Shown: in pieces, positions 57,378 to 64,000 of the stretch | Position numbering within the stretch: the stretch's first letter is position 1 | Layout: the number at the start of each line of letters is the position of its first letter | From: an uncultured Prevotella sp. | GTDB lineage: Bacteria > Bacteroidota > Bacteroidia > Bacteroidales > Bacteroidaceae | Length of the DNA stretch: 64,000 bases | Reading direction: 5' to 3' | Assembly: GCA_900314995.1 (NCBI GenBank) | Contig: OMXK01000011.1 | Span: 1 to 64,000 of the forward strand | Made by a program: the position numbers and the translations under genes | Notes under the pieces: model-generated | What the model saw: the letters and a program-made list of their open reading frames with translations, nothing else | Databases searched by the model: none | What the model was told of the DNA's origin: nothing

Positions 57378-57398
57378 CTTATTTTTTGTTTTCGACTG

Positions 57399-57406
57399 CA
57401 AAGTTA
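57399..57406 (-). promoter_or_regulatory. -7 element of CAT-like gene
   Basis: TAACTTTG on the minus strand, 22 nt before ATG 57377. Confidence 0.5.
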
Positions 57407-57468
57407 CAAATAGTTGAGGAATACACCAAATTTTGGGGATATTCTGCATCGATTTGTGACGAATGGAT

Positions 57469-58500
57469 TTAAAGTACTTTCTTTACGCCAGGAATCATCC
57501 TCAGCAGCCAGGTGAGCACGAAGGATGCGATGGTGCTGGTAACTCCGATGAACATGAACTTACCGAATGCTCCCATCCAGATGCCGTCAACCGCATTCTG
57601 CAAAGCTATCATTAGCAATAGATGGACGATATAGGCTCCGTAAGCCTGAGCGGCGCACCACTGCCAGAACTTGCTGCTCCAGCTACCGCACTCACGAAAC
57701 AGCCAGAGCAGTCCGAAACTAATGAACACGCAAAGTAGAGACTCGTAGATGCCGAACCACTCAGTTACAAAGTCATTCCACTCACCACCATCACGCAGAT
57801 AGATGCCTAATGCTAACAAGCATCCTATCAAAAGAGATAGGGCACCTGTGGTATTGCTCATCTTGGCTGCGTCGAGTTCAAGCCAATGAAAGCGACTGGC
57901 CAGAATGCCGACGACAAACATCATTACGTATTGCAGATAGTGGGCTGGTTCCATTGGCAGCGGGATGATGCCAAAGGGCCAAATCCAATGATCCTGCGGA
58001 GAAACCTGACGGATGAAATAACTGCCAATACCCATGATGCCACCGAATATCAACAGCCCGACGATGGTAGGCTTCGACGAACACTTACCATCGATGGGTT
58101 TGCATATCAATCGTATCAAGGCATAGATCAAACAGAACACAAGCAGACTTTCAATATACCACATGTGGCCAATCTCTAATTTACCTGACAGCACAATCAG
58201 CAATCCACCCATTACCAACAGGGGTATGCCCAGGCGTATCAGTTTCTTTTGGACAAATACCGAGGCTCCCTGTTTGTCGTAGCTCGCAGGAACGAAATAG
58301 CCGGAGATGAGAAAGAACAGCCCCATGAAGAAGGCTGCATTCACTGAGAAGAAATGCCATATCCAAGGCATCACCTCGGCAGGATTACTGGGCGTATAAG
58401 CCCAGGCTCCACCATCACCGTATGCCTGACCTGCATGGTGGAATATCACCAGCACCGTCAGGCATACTTTCAGATTGTCCAGATATAAAAGTCGTTTCAT
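57469..58500 (-). CDS. Acyltransferase-3-family membrane protein
   Basis: 343 residues with about ten membrane helices. RLLYLDNLKVCLTVLVIFHH carries the N-terminal catalytic-type His of the acyltransferase 3 family (OafA/MdoC), and GHMWYIESLLVFCLIYAL is also typical. It probably O-acylates an envelope glycan or small molecule. The ATG overlaps the upstream stop (TAATG), so translation is coupled to the amidase gene. Confidence 0.82.
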   Translation of the reverse strand: MKRLLYLDNLKVCLTVLVIFHHAGQAYGDGGAWAYTPSNPAEVMPWIWHFFSVNAAFFMGLFFLISGYFVPASYDKQGASVFVQKKLIRLGIPLLVMGGLLIVLSGKLEIGHMWYIESLLVFCLIYALIRLICKPIDGKCSSKPTIVGLLIFGGIMGIGSYFIRQVSPQDHWIWPFGIIPLPMEPAHYLQYVMMFVVGILASRFHWLELDAAKMSNTTGALSLLIGCLLALGIYLRDGGEWNDFVTEWFGIYESLLCVFISFGLLWLFRECGSWSSKFWQWCAAQAYGAYIVHLLLMIALQNAVDGIWMGAFGKFMFIGVTSTIASFVLTWLLRMIPGVKKVL

Positions 58501-59564
58501 TAGTTTGTCCGTGATAATGTAAATTGTAGCGGCTTGTCAAAATGACGGCGTGAATAGTAGGTGACAGAAGGATGCTTCAGATTCATCACCATCGTCCAGG
58601 CTGTGCCAAGGAAACCTTCTCTTTGTGGTTGGGATACAGCCTCGATGGCTTCAGTCAGTTGCTTTTCGCTCATCACGCCACCCGTCTGACCATATCGTTG
58701 GCATAGACGCTCATAACGGTCGTCACCTTCTATTAATCCGACATTACGCTTTTGCTCACAGAGGTAATGGTTAGCTACGGCAGGTGATTCTGTTACCACC
58801 ATTTTATTATCTACATATTCTACGACCACACTCCTGCCTGAAGCGTCGGCTATGGCATAATGACGGGCATATCCCATTTCCGAGTGCATATCAATGTCAT
58901 TCAGCAGTTTCAGTGCCTCGTCAACATTAGCTGCATGATTAAGCAAATAGCGGATAGCAGTAGAGGTCAGCAGGTCAGGTTTGCTGGTGTGCTGGTGTGT
59001 CTGGATGGAGTCGCCTGCCGTCAGGTCGGCTATGGCCAGTCCTTTCTCGTTGATGCCGTCAAGGGCACAGAACAATCCTGCCAATGCCATATACTGGTTC
59101 TTGAATCCCTCGGGCTTGTAGCCCTCGCCGAAATTGTAGAACTCCACGTTGAAAGTGGCGATTGACTCATAGCCGTGAGTGGGGATGGTATGCATAATGA
59201 CACCAATGGCCGATGGGTAATCGAAATTGCGTCCCATTAAGATGTCACCGTCGGGAGTGGTGGCCGTTAGTGCCGAACAGCCGAAATCAGCTTTCTTGGT
59301 GGTTATCTCCCCATTGTAATGCCCCCTTGACAAGAAGTCCATTACATAGTTTGCCAATTGATCTGTTGTTTCGCAGCCGCCACGATTCATCAGTTCGTCA
59401 AAACCGTCATCGCCTTTATATTCCATGTAATAGAGTCCGTCGTCAAGCTTTTCGCACGACATGGCACCCTTAACCAACGGGCCAAACTCCATCCACACCA
59501 ATATGCCAGCTATGACAACTAGTCCCAGAATGCTGAACAGCGTGATTTTTAATGCTTTCTTCAT
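58500..59564 (-). CDS. Ntn-hydrolase amidase (C45/choloylglycine-hydrolase-like), membrane-anchored
   Basis: About 354 residues from ATG 59564. An N-terminal membrane helix (LFSILGLVVIAGILVWMEFG) precedes the domain. ADFGCSALTATTPDGDILMG followed by RNFDYP places a candidate N-terminal nucleophile Cys exposed by self-cleavage, as in acyl-CoA:6-APA acyltransferase and bile-salt hydrolase relatives. NEKGLAIADLTAGD and RSVVVEYVDNKMVV are further family blocks. Substrate (N-acyl amide, lactone or bile salt) unknown. Promoter TTTG/TACTTTTG at 59602-59632. Confidence 0.78.
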   Translation of the reverse strand: MKKALKITLFSILGLVVIAGILVWMEFGPLVKGAMSCEKLDDGLYYMEYKGDDGFDELMNRGGCETTDQLANYVMDFLSRGHYNGEITTKKADFGCSALTATTPDGDILMGRNFDYPSAIGVIMHTIPTHGYESIATFNVEFYNFGEGYKPEGFKNQYMALAGLFCALDGINEKGLAIADLTAGDSIQTHQHTSKPDLLTSTAIRYLLNHAANVDEALKLLNDIDMHSEMGYARHYAIADASGRSVVVEYVDNKMVVTESPAVANHYLCEQKRNVGLIEGDDRYERLCQRYGQTGGVMSEKQLTEAIEAVSQPQREGFLGTAWTMVMNLKHPSVTYYSRRHFDKPLQFTLSRTN

Positions 59565-59601
59565 TGTTTGTCTTATTTGTTTCGTTTCTTGTTTGACGTT
59601 G

Positions 59602-59632
59602 CAAAAGTACGAATAGTTGCGAGATTTACAAA
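59602..59632 (-). promoter_or_regulatory. Promoter of amidase-acyltransferase operon
   Basis: TTTG (59632 to 59629), 19 nt, TACTTTTG (59609 to 59602). Confidence 0.6.
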
Positions 59633-59675
59633 AAATCTGGGATAAACTGCACAAATATGTGATGAGTGGTAATGA

Positions 59676-59860
59676 CGCGCTACATTGCTACACTGCTACA
59701 TTTGGTATTTCGCATAATCCCTGTGCGCTTCATATCTCTTTATTATATTTTATATATAATATATTATATATAAAATTATAATTATATATATACATGAGAT
59801 TTCTTCCTGATGCCTGCACGAACTGGATTTCCTAATGTAGCAGTGTAGCAGCGTAGCGCG
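59676..59860. repeat. Long inverted repeat with AT-rich core
   Basis: The arm 59678-59702 (rich in CTACA) is complementary to 59834-59858 with 2 mismatches; the match extends 2 bp outward on both sides. The 131-bp centre contains a run of TATATA. It looks like a terminal-repeat structure or a very large hairpin. Confidence 0.7.
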
Positions 59861-59871
59861 ACACTGTCTTT

Positions 59872-59924
59872 CCCACCGAGAAACTGGTAGTTTGTTACCG
59901 AGAAGCTGGTAGTTTGTCGGTGGG
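59872..59924. repeat. 22-bp tandem pair inside an 8-bp inverted repeat
   Basis: Two 22-bp copies (59875-59896, 59897-59918) share ACCGAGAA-CTGGTAGTTTGT and differ at two positions. They are framed by CCCACCGA (59872-59879) and its complement TCGGTGGG (59917-59924). Confidence 0.75.
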
Positions 59925-60109
59925 TTAATTGGAGTCGTGTTTGCGTGGTGGTTTGAGTGGCTTTGGCTGACAGTTGACAGATGACAGTTGCGTTTTTACG
60001 ATTGTAGGTGTAGGAGAGGTTTCCTTTGTGGCCTCTTTCTGTACGTCTCTTGATCTTTTTCTCAACATTGTACTTCTTGCATCTGTTCCAGACGAACTTC
60101 CTTCCCACA

Positions 60110-60171
60110 TTGAACTTACCACTTTCTGCTGCACTACCGTCTTTGCCGTGTATGTATATTACTGCGTTCAT
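60110..60171 (-). pseudogene. 5' remnant of an alpha/beta-hydrolase gene
   Basis: On the minus strand the frame starts MNAVIYIHGKDGSAAESGKF, matching the typical N-terminus of small alpha/beta hydrolases (IYIHG oxyanion block), and then turns into unrelated basic sequence (VEKKIKRRTERGHKG). The remainder of the hydrolase is missing, so this is a truncated remnant. Similarity is judged by eye. Confidence 0.4.
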
Positions 60172-60244
60172 TTATAACTATACGGTTTATCATCCAGCGG
60201 GCGAGTGCAGCCCCAACCATTTTCATTGTATCTGTTTTTATGAA

Positions 60245-61111
60245 CTATTTCGCAAATGATCCTATTTCTATCATATTACCATCAGGATCGGCTACATAAC
60301 TGGTGCGCTGCCCCCATGGCTCTGTGGTGGGAGGAAGAACAGATATCGCTCCATGGCGGAGTGCATGCTGATATTCCTTGTCGACATCGGCATACGAAGG
60401 GACATCGAATGCTAATTCAACAGTGCCATTGAGCCCTTCAGGATATTGGAATTTGTAAGATACCATCTGTTCGAAATCACTACGAGGATAGAGGATGATA
60501 CGCATGTCGCCCAGCATCATCTCCACGTTAGGTTGAATGCCATCCCAATCGGTGGTAAAACCAAAGGTTTTCGTGTAGAAATCAACAGTAGCCTTATTGT
60601 TGCTGGTAAAAAGACCAATGGTGTTGAATTTGAATCGAGGACGTGGTGAGTACAACTTTACCAGTCCGTCGCTCATAAACGTGTACCAGCCGTTAATCAT
60701 CTCTGGTGTATCGTTCTCAAGCAGTTTCAGCAACTCGCGTGTAAACTCAAGATATCCAGAACCATTGGCAGTAACGATACGACCATCTGTTACGGCCTGC
60801 TCGTTCACATAACCGGCCTCGTTGGTATAGTTGTTGCCACCCCACAATTTCAGTTGATCGATACCATTACCCGTATGTTTGATGTTGTTCAGCAATCCCT
60901 GTTTGGCCATCCACGAAGCGGCATTACAGATAGCCCCCACAACAACACCTTTGCTTAGTGCATCCTTAACAATGGGCAATACACGCTCAGCTTCGGGATT
61001 CATCCAACCGAAACCACCTATCAGTACCAAGGCAGCATAATCTGCAGGCATGGTTTCGAACGAATAGTCGGGCAGGGTTCGCATACCGCCTATCGATTTT
61101 ACAGGCTCCAT
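60245..61111 (-). CDS. DJ-1/PfpI domain fused to a glyoxalase (VOC) domain, 5' end disrupted
   Basis: The 288 codons seen begin inside a DJ-1/PfpI domain: SIGGMRTLPDYSFETMPADY, ALVLIGGFGW and the nucleophile elbow VVVGAICNAASWMA (Cys in AICNA). Residues about 160-288 are a VOC/glyoxalase-bleomycin-resistance domain (FNTIGLFTSNNKATVDFYTK, YVADPDGNMIEIGSF). The first ~35 DJ-1 residues lie in another frame at 61100-61220, so a 1-nt frameshift separates the start from the body. An ATG at 61111 could start a shortened protein. It may be a sequencing error or a real disruption. Confidence 0.72.
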   Translation of the reverse strand: MEPVKSIGGMRTLPDYSFETMPADYAALVLIGGFGWMNPEAERVLPIVKDALSKGVVVGAICNAASWMAKQGLLNNIKHTGNGIDQLKLWGGNNYTNEAGYVNEQAVTDGRIVTANGSGYLEFTRELLKLLENDTPEMINGWYTFMSDGLVKLYSPRPRFKFNTIGLFTSNNKATVDFYTKTFGFTTDWDGIQPNVEMMLGDMRIILYPRSDFEQMVSYKFQYPEGLNGTVELAFDVPSYADVDKEYQHALRHGAISVLPPTTEPWGQRTSYVADPDGNMIEIGSFAK

Positions 61112-61220
61112 CGTTGGGCTCCTTGCGAAAGCCTGTGGAATCGGTGCTCACCGCACCTGGCATAGAACCTATCTCGTGCTCGGCATAATTATCCAGCAGT
61201 ATGTACAATATTTCTTTCAT
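61100..61220 (-). pseudogene. Frameshifted N-terminus of the DJ-1/PfpI gene
   Basis: The frame starting MKEILYILLDNYAEHE at 61220 is the expected start of this DJ-1-type protein and overlaps the GNAT stop (ATGA). It leaves the body frame near the GAGCCCAACG stretch around 61107-61117. The next block (GSMPGAVSTDSTGFRKEP) is also shorter than I expect, so an internal deletion may accompany the shift. Confidence 0.55.
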
Positions 61221-61756
61221 CTGTATAAAATGTTATTTATAGCTAATTCCATTTCTTTTCCCGTCCATTCTTCGCCATCTATCGCATAGGTGTCGGTACC
61301 AGTCACAACGAATCCTACCGACTCGTAGCAATGAATGGCCGAGGGGTTATTGTCGAACACCCCCAAAGTAATATTCCGAGCACCAAAATCTTGTTTCGCC
61401 TTCAGAATGGCCAATTGCAACATCTGTTTGCCATAGCCTTTACCTCGTTTCGAATCGTCCACGATGACAAAGCCAAAACGAATAACGCTTTTATCCTCTG
61501 AGGGAAATCTCAATAGGATATGCCCCATGATCTCCTCTCCCACAATAGCTGTGAGCGGATACATATTTTCTCCCTTGTACTGCTCCATCATCTCATCAGG
61601 CTGAGCAGGGAATTCTTTATACCTGTCTGCACTCCAAAGCCGGAAGGCATGCTTATCCTTACACCAACTCAGAATCGTCGGAGCATCATTGATATTGAAT
61701 GGTCGAAGTGTCATCATATCACTGTTATCCTTTTCTCGATTCACCTTTCTTATCAT
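61217..61756 (-). CDS. GNAT-family N-acetyltransferase
   Basis: 179 residues. MTLRPFNINDAPTILSWC at the start and the acetyl-CoA loop VIVDDSKRGKGYGKQML with a C-terminal NPSAIHCYESVGF are GNAT hallmarks. The start at 61756 overlaps the previous stop (TAATG), an example of translational coupling; the internal Met at 61717 is the alternative. Substrate unknown. Confidence 0.85.
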   Translation of the reverse strand: MIRKVNREKDNSDMMTLRPFNINDAPTILSWCKDKHAFRLWSADRYKEFPAQPDEMMEQYKGENMYPLTAIVGEEIMGHILLRFPSEDKSVIRFGFVIVDDSKRGKGYGKQMLQLAILKAKQDFGARNITLGVFDNNPSAIHCYESVGFVVTGTDTYAIDGEEWTGKEMELAINNILYR

Positions 61757-62280
61757 TATTTGTTTTTGTACTCAAAGAAATAGAAATCTGTCCAGCCAGT
61801 GTTCTCTGCGTAGAGGTGCTGCTTGCCGCGATACTCGAAACCGAGACGTTCGTAGAGTTTGTGGGCAGGCGTGTTCGAGGCGAGGGCATCGAGGCGGATG
61901 GTCTGCATACCATTATTCTGAGCGAGACGGATGGCCTCGCGAATCATCTCCGAACCGATACCTTTGCCCTGTGCGTCGGGGCTTACGGCGAGGATATGAA
62001 TCACAGCTACCTTTTCGTCTGGTACCTGCTGCGACCACTCGATGGTGTGATAGTCCTCGCCCTGACACATCGTCACTGCCATTGCACCAACAATGACACC
62101 TCGCTCATGGTAAATATACATGCTACCCTCGTTGATATAGGCTCTGATGCCTTCAACTGTCGGGTGCTTGCCTTTTTGCCAGCGAGCGTATGTGGCCATC
62201 TCTGGCGTACGCGCTGTCACATCATCATAAAAGGCGATGATGGCGTCAAAGTCGTTTTGTGTTGCTAATTCTAACCTCAT
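61756..62280 (-). CDS. GNAT-family N-acetyltransferase
   Basis: 174 residues. LELATQNDFDAIIAFYDDV at the start, then VIHILAVSPDAQGKGIGSEM (acetyl-CoA loop) and NTPAHKLYERLGFEYRGKQ. Second gene of a closely packed operon with 6 nt to the upstream gene. Substrate unknown. Confidence 0.87.
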   Translation of the reverse strand: MRLELATQNDFDAIIAFYDDVTARTPEMATYARWQKGKHPTVEGIRAYINEGSMYIYHERGVIVGAMAVTMCQGEDYHTIEWSQQVPDEKVAVIHILAVSPDAQGKGIGSEMIREAIRLAQNNGMQTIRLDALASNTPAHKLYERLGFEYRGKQHLYAENTGWTDFYFFEYKNK

Positions 62281-62286
62281 ATTCTA

Positions 62287-63018
62287 TTACTCAATCACGA
62301 AGCTACGCGGATAGAAATCGCTGTAGAAACGACCGTCGGTGGCGGTGAACTTCAAGACGCAGTAGTTAGGGTCGGTTACACCACCGGGATAGTACTGCTC
62401 GTCGCCATCGTGCCAGATCATCTCTTTCGAGGCGGCATCGGTCAGCACCTCCATCGTACCTCTGAGCATCATACCCTTGAAGCCTTTGGCATCGCAGAAA
62501 TAGATGCTGGCCTTGGGGTTGGCCTTGTATTGAGCCACGCGTATTGAGAATGTGTTGGTGGTAAAGTAGAAGAATTTGATACCCTCACGCTTGCGTGGCT
62601 TCAACATGGCTTTGGTCCAAGGAAAGCCTTCTTGGTCTACTGACGAGATGTAAGCGATAGGCAGTTTGTCGGCCATCTGCGCGATGAGTTCTTTAATACC
62701 TGCGAGAGCGGGGTTGACATTCATGACTTCATCGTTACTAACATCCAACGTTTGGCGCCAACGCTTCAGCTGTGGGAAATACGTTTTCATCATACCGATA
62801 TATTCTTCTTTGGTGATGGGGTTCTCCAACCCCTCGTTGACAGCTCCAATAAACTGCGCACAATGCTCAATCATCTCTTCCATCGTGCAGTCCTGCAGGA
62901 AATGTCCATCCCTGTAGCAGTACATACAGTAATCTTCGTTCTTACTACCGTCGGCATTCGTGCCGAGAACTTCTTCGGTTAGCGGCATGCCGCAACTCTG
63001 ACAAAATTTCTGTTCCAT
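62287..63018 (-). CDS. Zinc-ribbon plus pyridoxamine-phosphate-oxidase-like protein
   Basis: About 243 residues from ATG 63018. An N-terminal zinc ribbon (CQSCGMPL, then YCMYCYRDGHF) is fused to a split-barrel flavin-binding domain (IAYISSVDQEGFPWTKAML and FFYFTTNTFSIRVAQYKANP) of the PNPOx/general-stress-protein-26 group. Probably binds FMN or F420-like cofactor for redox or detoxification; the role of the ribbon is unclear. Confidence 0.82.
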   Translation of the reverse strand: MEQKFCQSCGMPLTEEVLGTNADGSKNEDYCMYCYRDGHFLQDCTMEEMIEHCAQFIGAVNEGLENPITKEEYIGMMKTYFPQLKRWRQTLDVSNDEVMNVNPALAGIKELIAQMADKLPIAYISSVDQEGFPWTKAMLKPRKREGIKFFYFTTNTFSIRVAQYKANPKASIYFCDAKGFKGMMLRGTMEVLTDAASKEMIWHDGDEQYYPGGVTDPNYCVLKFTATDGRFYSDFYPRSFVIE

Positions 63019-63031
63019 ATACTTTAATTTT

Positions 63032-63586
63032 TTATTTGAATTTACCACTGAGAATCCTTTTGCGCAGGCACTTTACAGCGGGCTTGTAATACTCTATCTC
63101 CATCGCTTCAAGGGTGCGTTTCAACTCATCCATCAGTTCTGGATAAAAACTGCACATACGATAAGCGAGCTTCATGCAGAGCGTTTGGATGCCGGGGAAC
63201 TCCTCAATGCTGACCATGTGCTCGAAACAGAAGTCAAGGAAGTCGGTCCGCAGGTCGTCCTCTTCTAACGTCAGACGCATTCCCGAGCTACGCTCACCTA
63301 CCCATAGCCTTTCAATGATGTTCAGAGTCAGCCGCCTGACAGACGAATTTTCCGTCTGCATGGCCTGGTCTATCAGTTCGTTGAGTAACACCTGCAATAC
63401 TGACAATTCCTCATCGGTGGCTTTGGTCAGTCCCCACAAGGCACTCCTCGCCACGCGATACTCCTTATCAAAGACATATCGTCGTGCAAAGTCGAGGAAA
63501 CCGCCTGTAGCCTTGATTTCCCTGTATATCTCCTGCGCACCGCCCTCAGAAAACGTCTGCCTCAGCCTCTCGCTCGTTATTGCCAT
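63032..63586 (-). CDS. Helical (HEAT-like) protein of unknown function
   Basis: 184 residues, almost wholly helical, with RYVFDKEYRVARSALWGL and LTLNIIERLWVGERSSGMRL and a basic C-terminus (KPAVKCLRKRILSGKFK). Arrangement suggests HEAT/armadillo-like helices, but I recognise no named family. Overlaps the upstream gene by 10 nt and precedes the zinc-ribbon gene by 13 nt. Confidence 0.6.
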   Translation of the reverse strand: MAITSERLRQTFSEGGAQEIYREIKATGGFLDFARRYVFDKEYRVARSALWGLTKATDEELSVLQVLLNELIDQAMQTENSSVRRLTLNIIERLWVGERSSGMRLTLEEDDLRTDFLDFCFEHMVSIEEFPGIQTLCMKLAYRMCSFYPELMDELKRTLEAMEIEYYKPAVKCLRKRILSGKFK

Positions 63587-64000
63587 AGTAACTGTTTCAG
63601 ATATTCCTTAACACCTTTGCGATAAAGTTCTGCGGGATCGCTGATGCCGTCTTTCGAAAGGCTGTCGAATATCTGGCAGAAAGTCTTCACATCGGCCTCG
63701 CCGAAGGCATGGTAATCGGCAGTCTTACGGCCAGCAATCTTGCAGTTGTACCAACAAGCCAGACTCTCGAAGGCGCTCCAGGGAACGTAGGTCAGGTCAC
63801 GGTCTGAATCGAGTTTCCGTGTGTATTCCTTGAATTCCTCCACGATGGGGTCGATGCTGTCCTGCATCAGGAAGATGCCGAACTCATGGCTGAACATCGC
63901 CAACTGGTAATCGATGTCTTGATTGTACCAGACCGTGTTGGTGCTGTCGTTCAGATTGTTGTACGAGGGTCCTTTCTGCCCAGCACGATACAGCAGCCAG
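63577..64000 (-). CDS. 3' part of an unrecognised protein (truncated by the window edge)
   Basis: The minus-strand frame is open to the right edge; the visible 140 residues read NNLNDSTNTVWYNQDIDYQL then AMFSHEFGIFLMQDSIDPIV and AFESLACWYNCKIAGRKTAD. The start lies beyond 64000. It is the first visible gene of the minus-strand operon that ends with the DJ-1/glyoxalase gene. No family assigned. Confidence 0.55.
   Translation of the reverse strand, partial: WLLYRAGQKGPSYNNLNDSTNTVWYNQDIDYQLAMFSHEFGIFLMQDSIDPIVEEFKEYTRKLDSDRDLTYVPWSAFESLACWYNCKIAGRKTADYHAFGEADVKTFCQIFDSLSKDGISDPAELYRKGVKEYLKQLLWQ

Larger units (their letters stand above)
59565..60244. other. 680-bp spacer with repeats and a gene remnant
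   Basis: Holds the amidase promoter, a 25-27-bp inverted repeat pair around a highly AT-rich core (59703-59833), a 22-bp tandem repeat within a second inverted repeat, and the remnant of a hydrolase gene. No intact gene is supported. Confidence 0.5.

Noticed and set aside
59782-60171. A full 129-residue gene
   Set aside because: Only the first ~20 residues resemble a hydrolase; the rest is basic low-complexity text running through the tandem repeats.

Overview
The window looks like a chromosomal segment of a Bacteroidales bacterium, most likely Prevotella or a close relative. The evidence is promoter and gene content. At least fifteen intergenic regions carry the Bacteroidota sigma-ABfr promoter pattern (TTTG or TTG, 18-21 nt, then TAnnTTTG). 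The genes include a type III glutamine synthetase, putrescine synthesis through AguA/AguB, a secreted C1 aminopeptidase, a membrane-tethered TPR/AraC regulator and a Kor/Vor ferredoxin oxidoreductase. No rRNA, tRNA or CRISPR array was seen.

Layout. 0-1.7 kb: end of an unknown gene, a helicase-associated-domain gene, an orphan XRE regulator and a long repeat-bearing spacer. 1.7-10.3 kb: superoxide dismutase, a tyrosine recombinase, two alkylation-repair genes facing each other, a REP-associated (RAYT/Y1) transposase, and a sugar-nucleotide operon (galacturonokinase-like kinase, NDP-sugar epimerase, nucleotidyltransferase). This stretch is saturated with GC-rich palindromes with core GGGGYCAGGCCCC. 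10.2-14.5 kb: GMP synthase ATPase subunit, PseB and a CapD/WbpM-type dehydratase. 14.5-18.6 kb: aguA-aguB-glnN operon. 18.7-24.1 kb: a two-gene ABC system whose permease is fused to a secreted-type nuclease, Nif3, a zinc-ribbon coiled-coil protein, an HsdR_N-like protein and holA. 24.1-29.2 kb: an AT-rich spacer, an XRE regulator, pyrK-pyrD, and slyD-aroC. 29.4-36.0 kb: secreted protein, M48 lipoprotein protease, PepC, a copper-type P-ATPase, an HD protein and a HAD lipoprotein phosphatase. 36.2-45.2 kb: queH, XRE-cupin regulator with acyl-CoA synthetase, ffh-folD-TPR-AraC, and small secreted proteins. 45.4-50.4 kb: korDABC and a FecB/FecC pair. 50.4-64 kb: HU, SGNH hydrolase, D-2-hydroxyacid dehydrogenase, a Na/Pi transporter fused to PhoU and a DNA-binding domain, membrane acyltransferase-like proteins, a CAT-like enzyme, a C45/Ntn amidase, and a compact minus-strand operon of GNAT, DJ-1/glyoxalase and PNPOx-like genes running off the window.

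The most interesting system is the RAYT transposase (5811-6611) with its palindromes. Ten clusters holding about 33 palindrome units occur. Nine lie between 1.36 and 10.24 kb around the transposase and only one in the remaining 53 kb. They flank the transposase, encode its last residues, abut stop codons of neighbours, and sit in frame inside two genes of the sugar-nucleotide operon. A separate 75-bp in-frame insertion with 17-bp direct repeats lies in the AlkD-like gene. Other notable points are the transporter-PhoU-winged-helix fusion, the permease-nuclease fusion, a P-type ATPase without a nucleotide-binding domain, and an orphan promoter-terminator pair that probably makes a small RNA. All assignments come from reading the sequence and remembered family features; no database search was possible.
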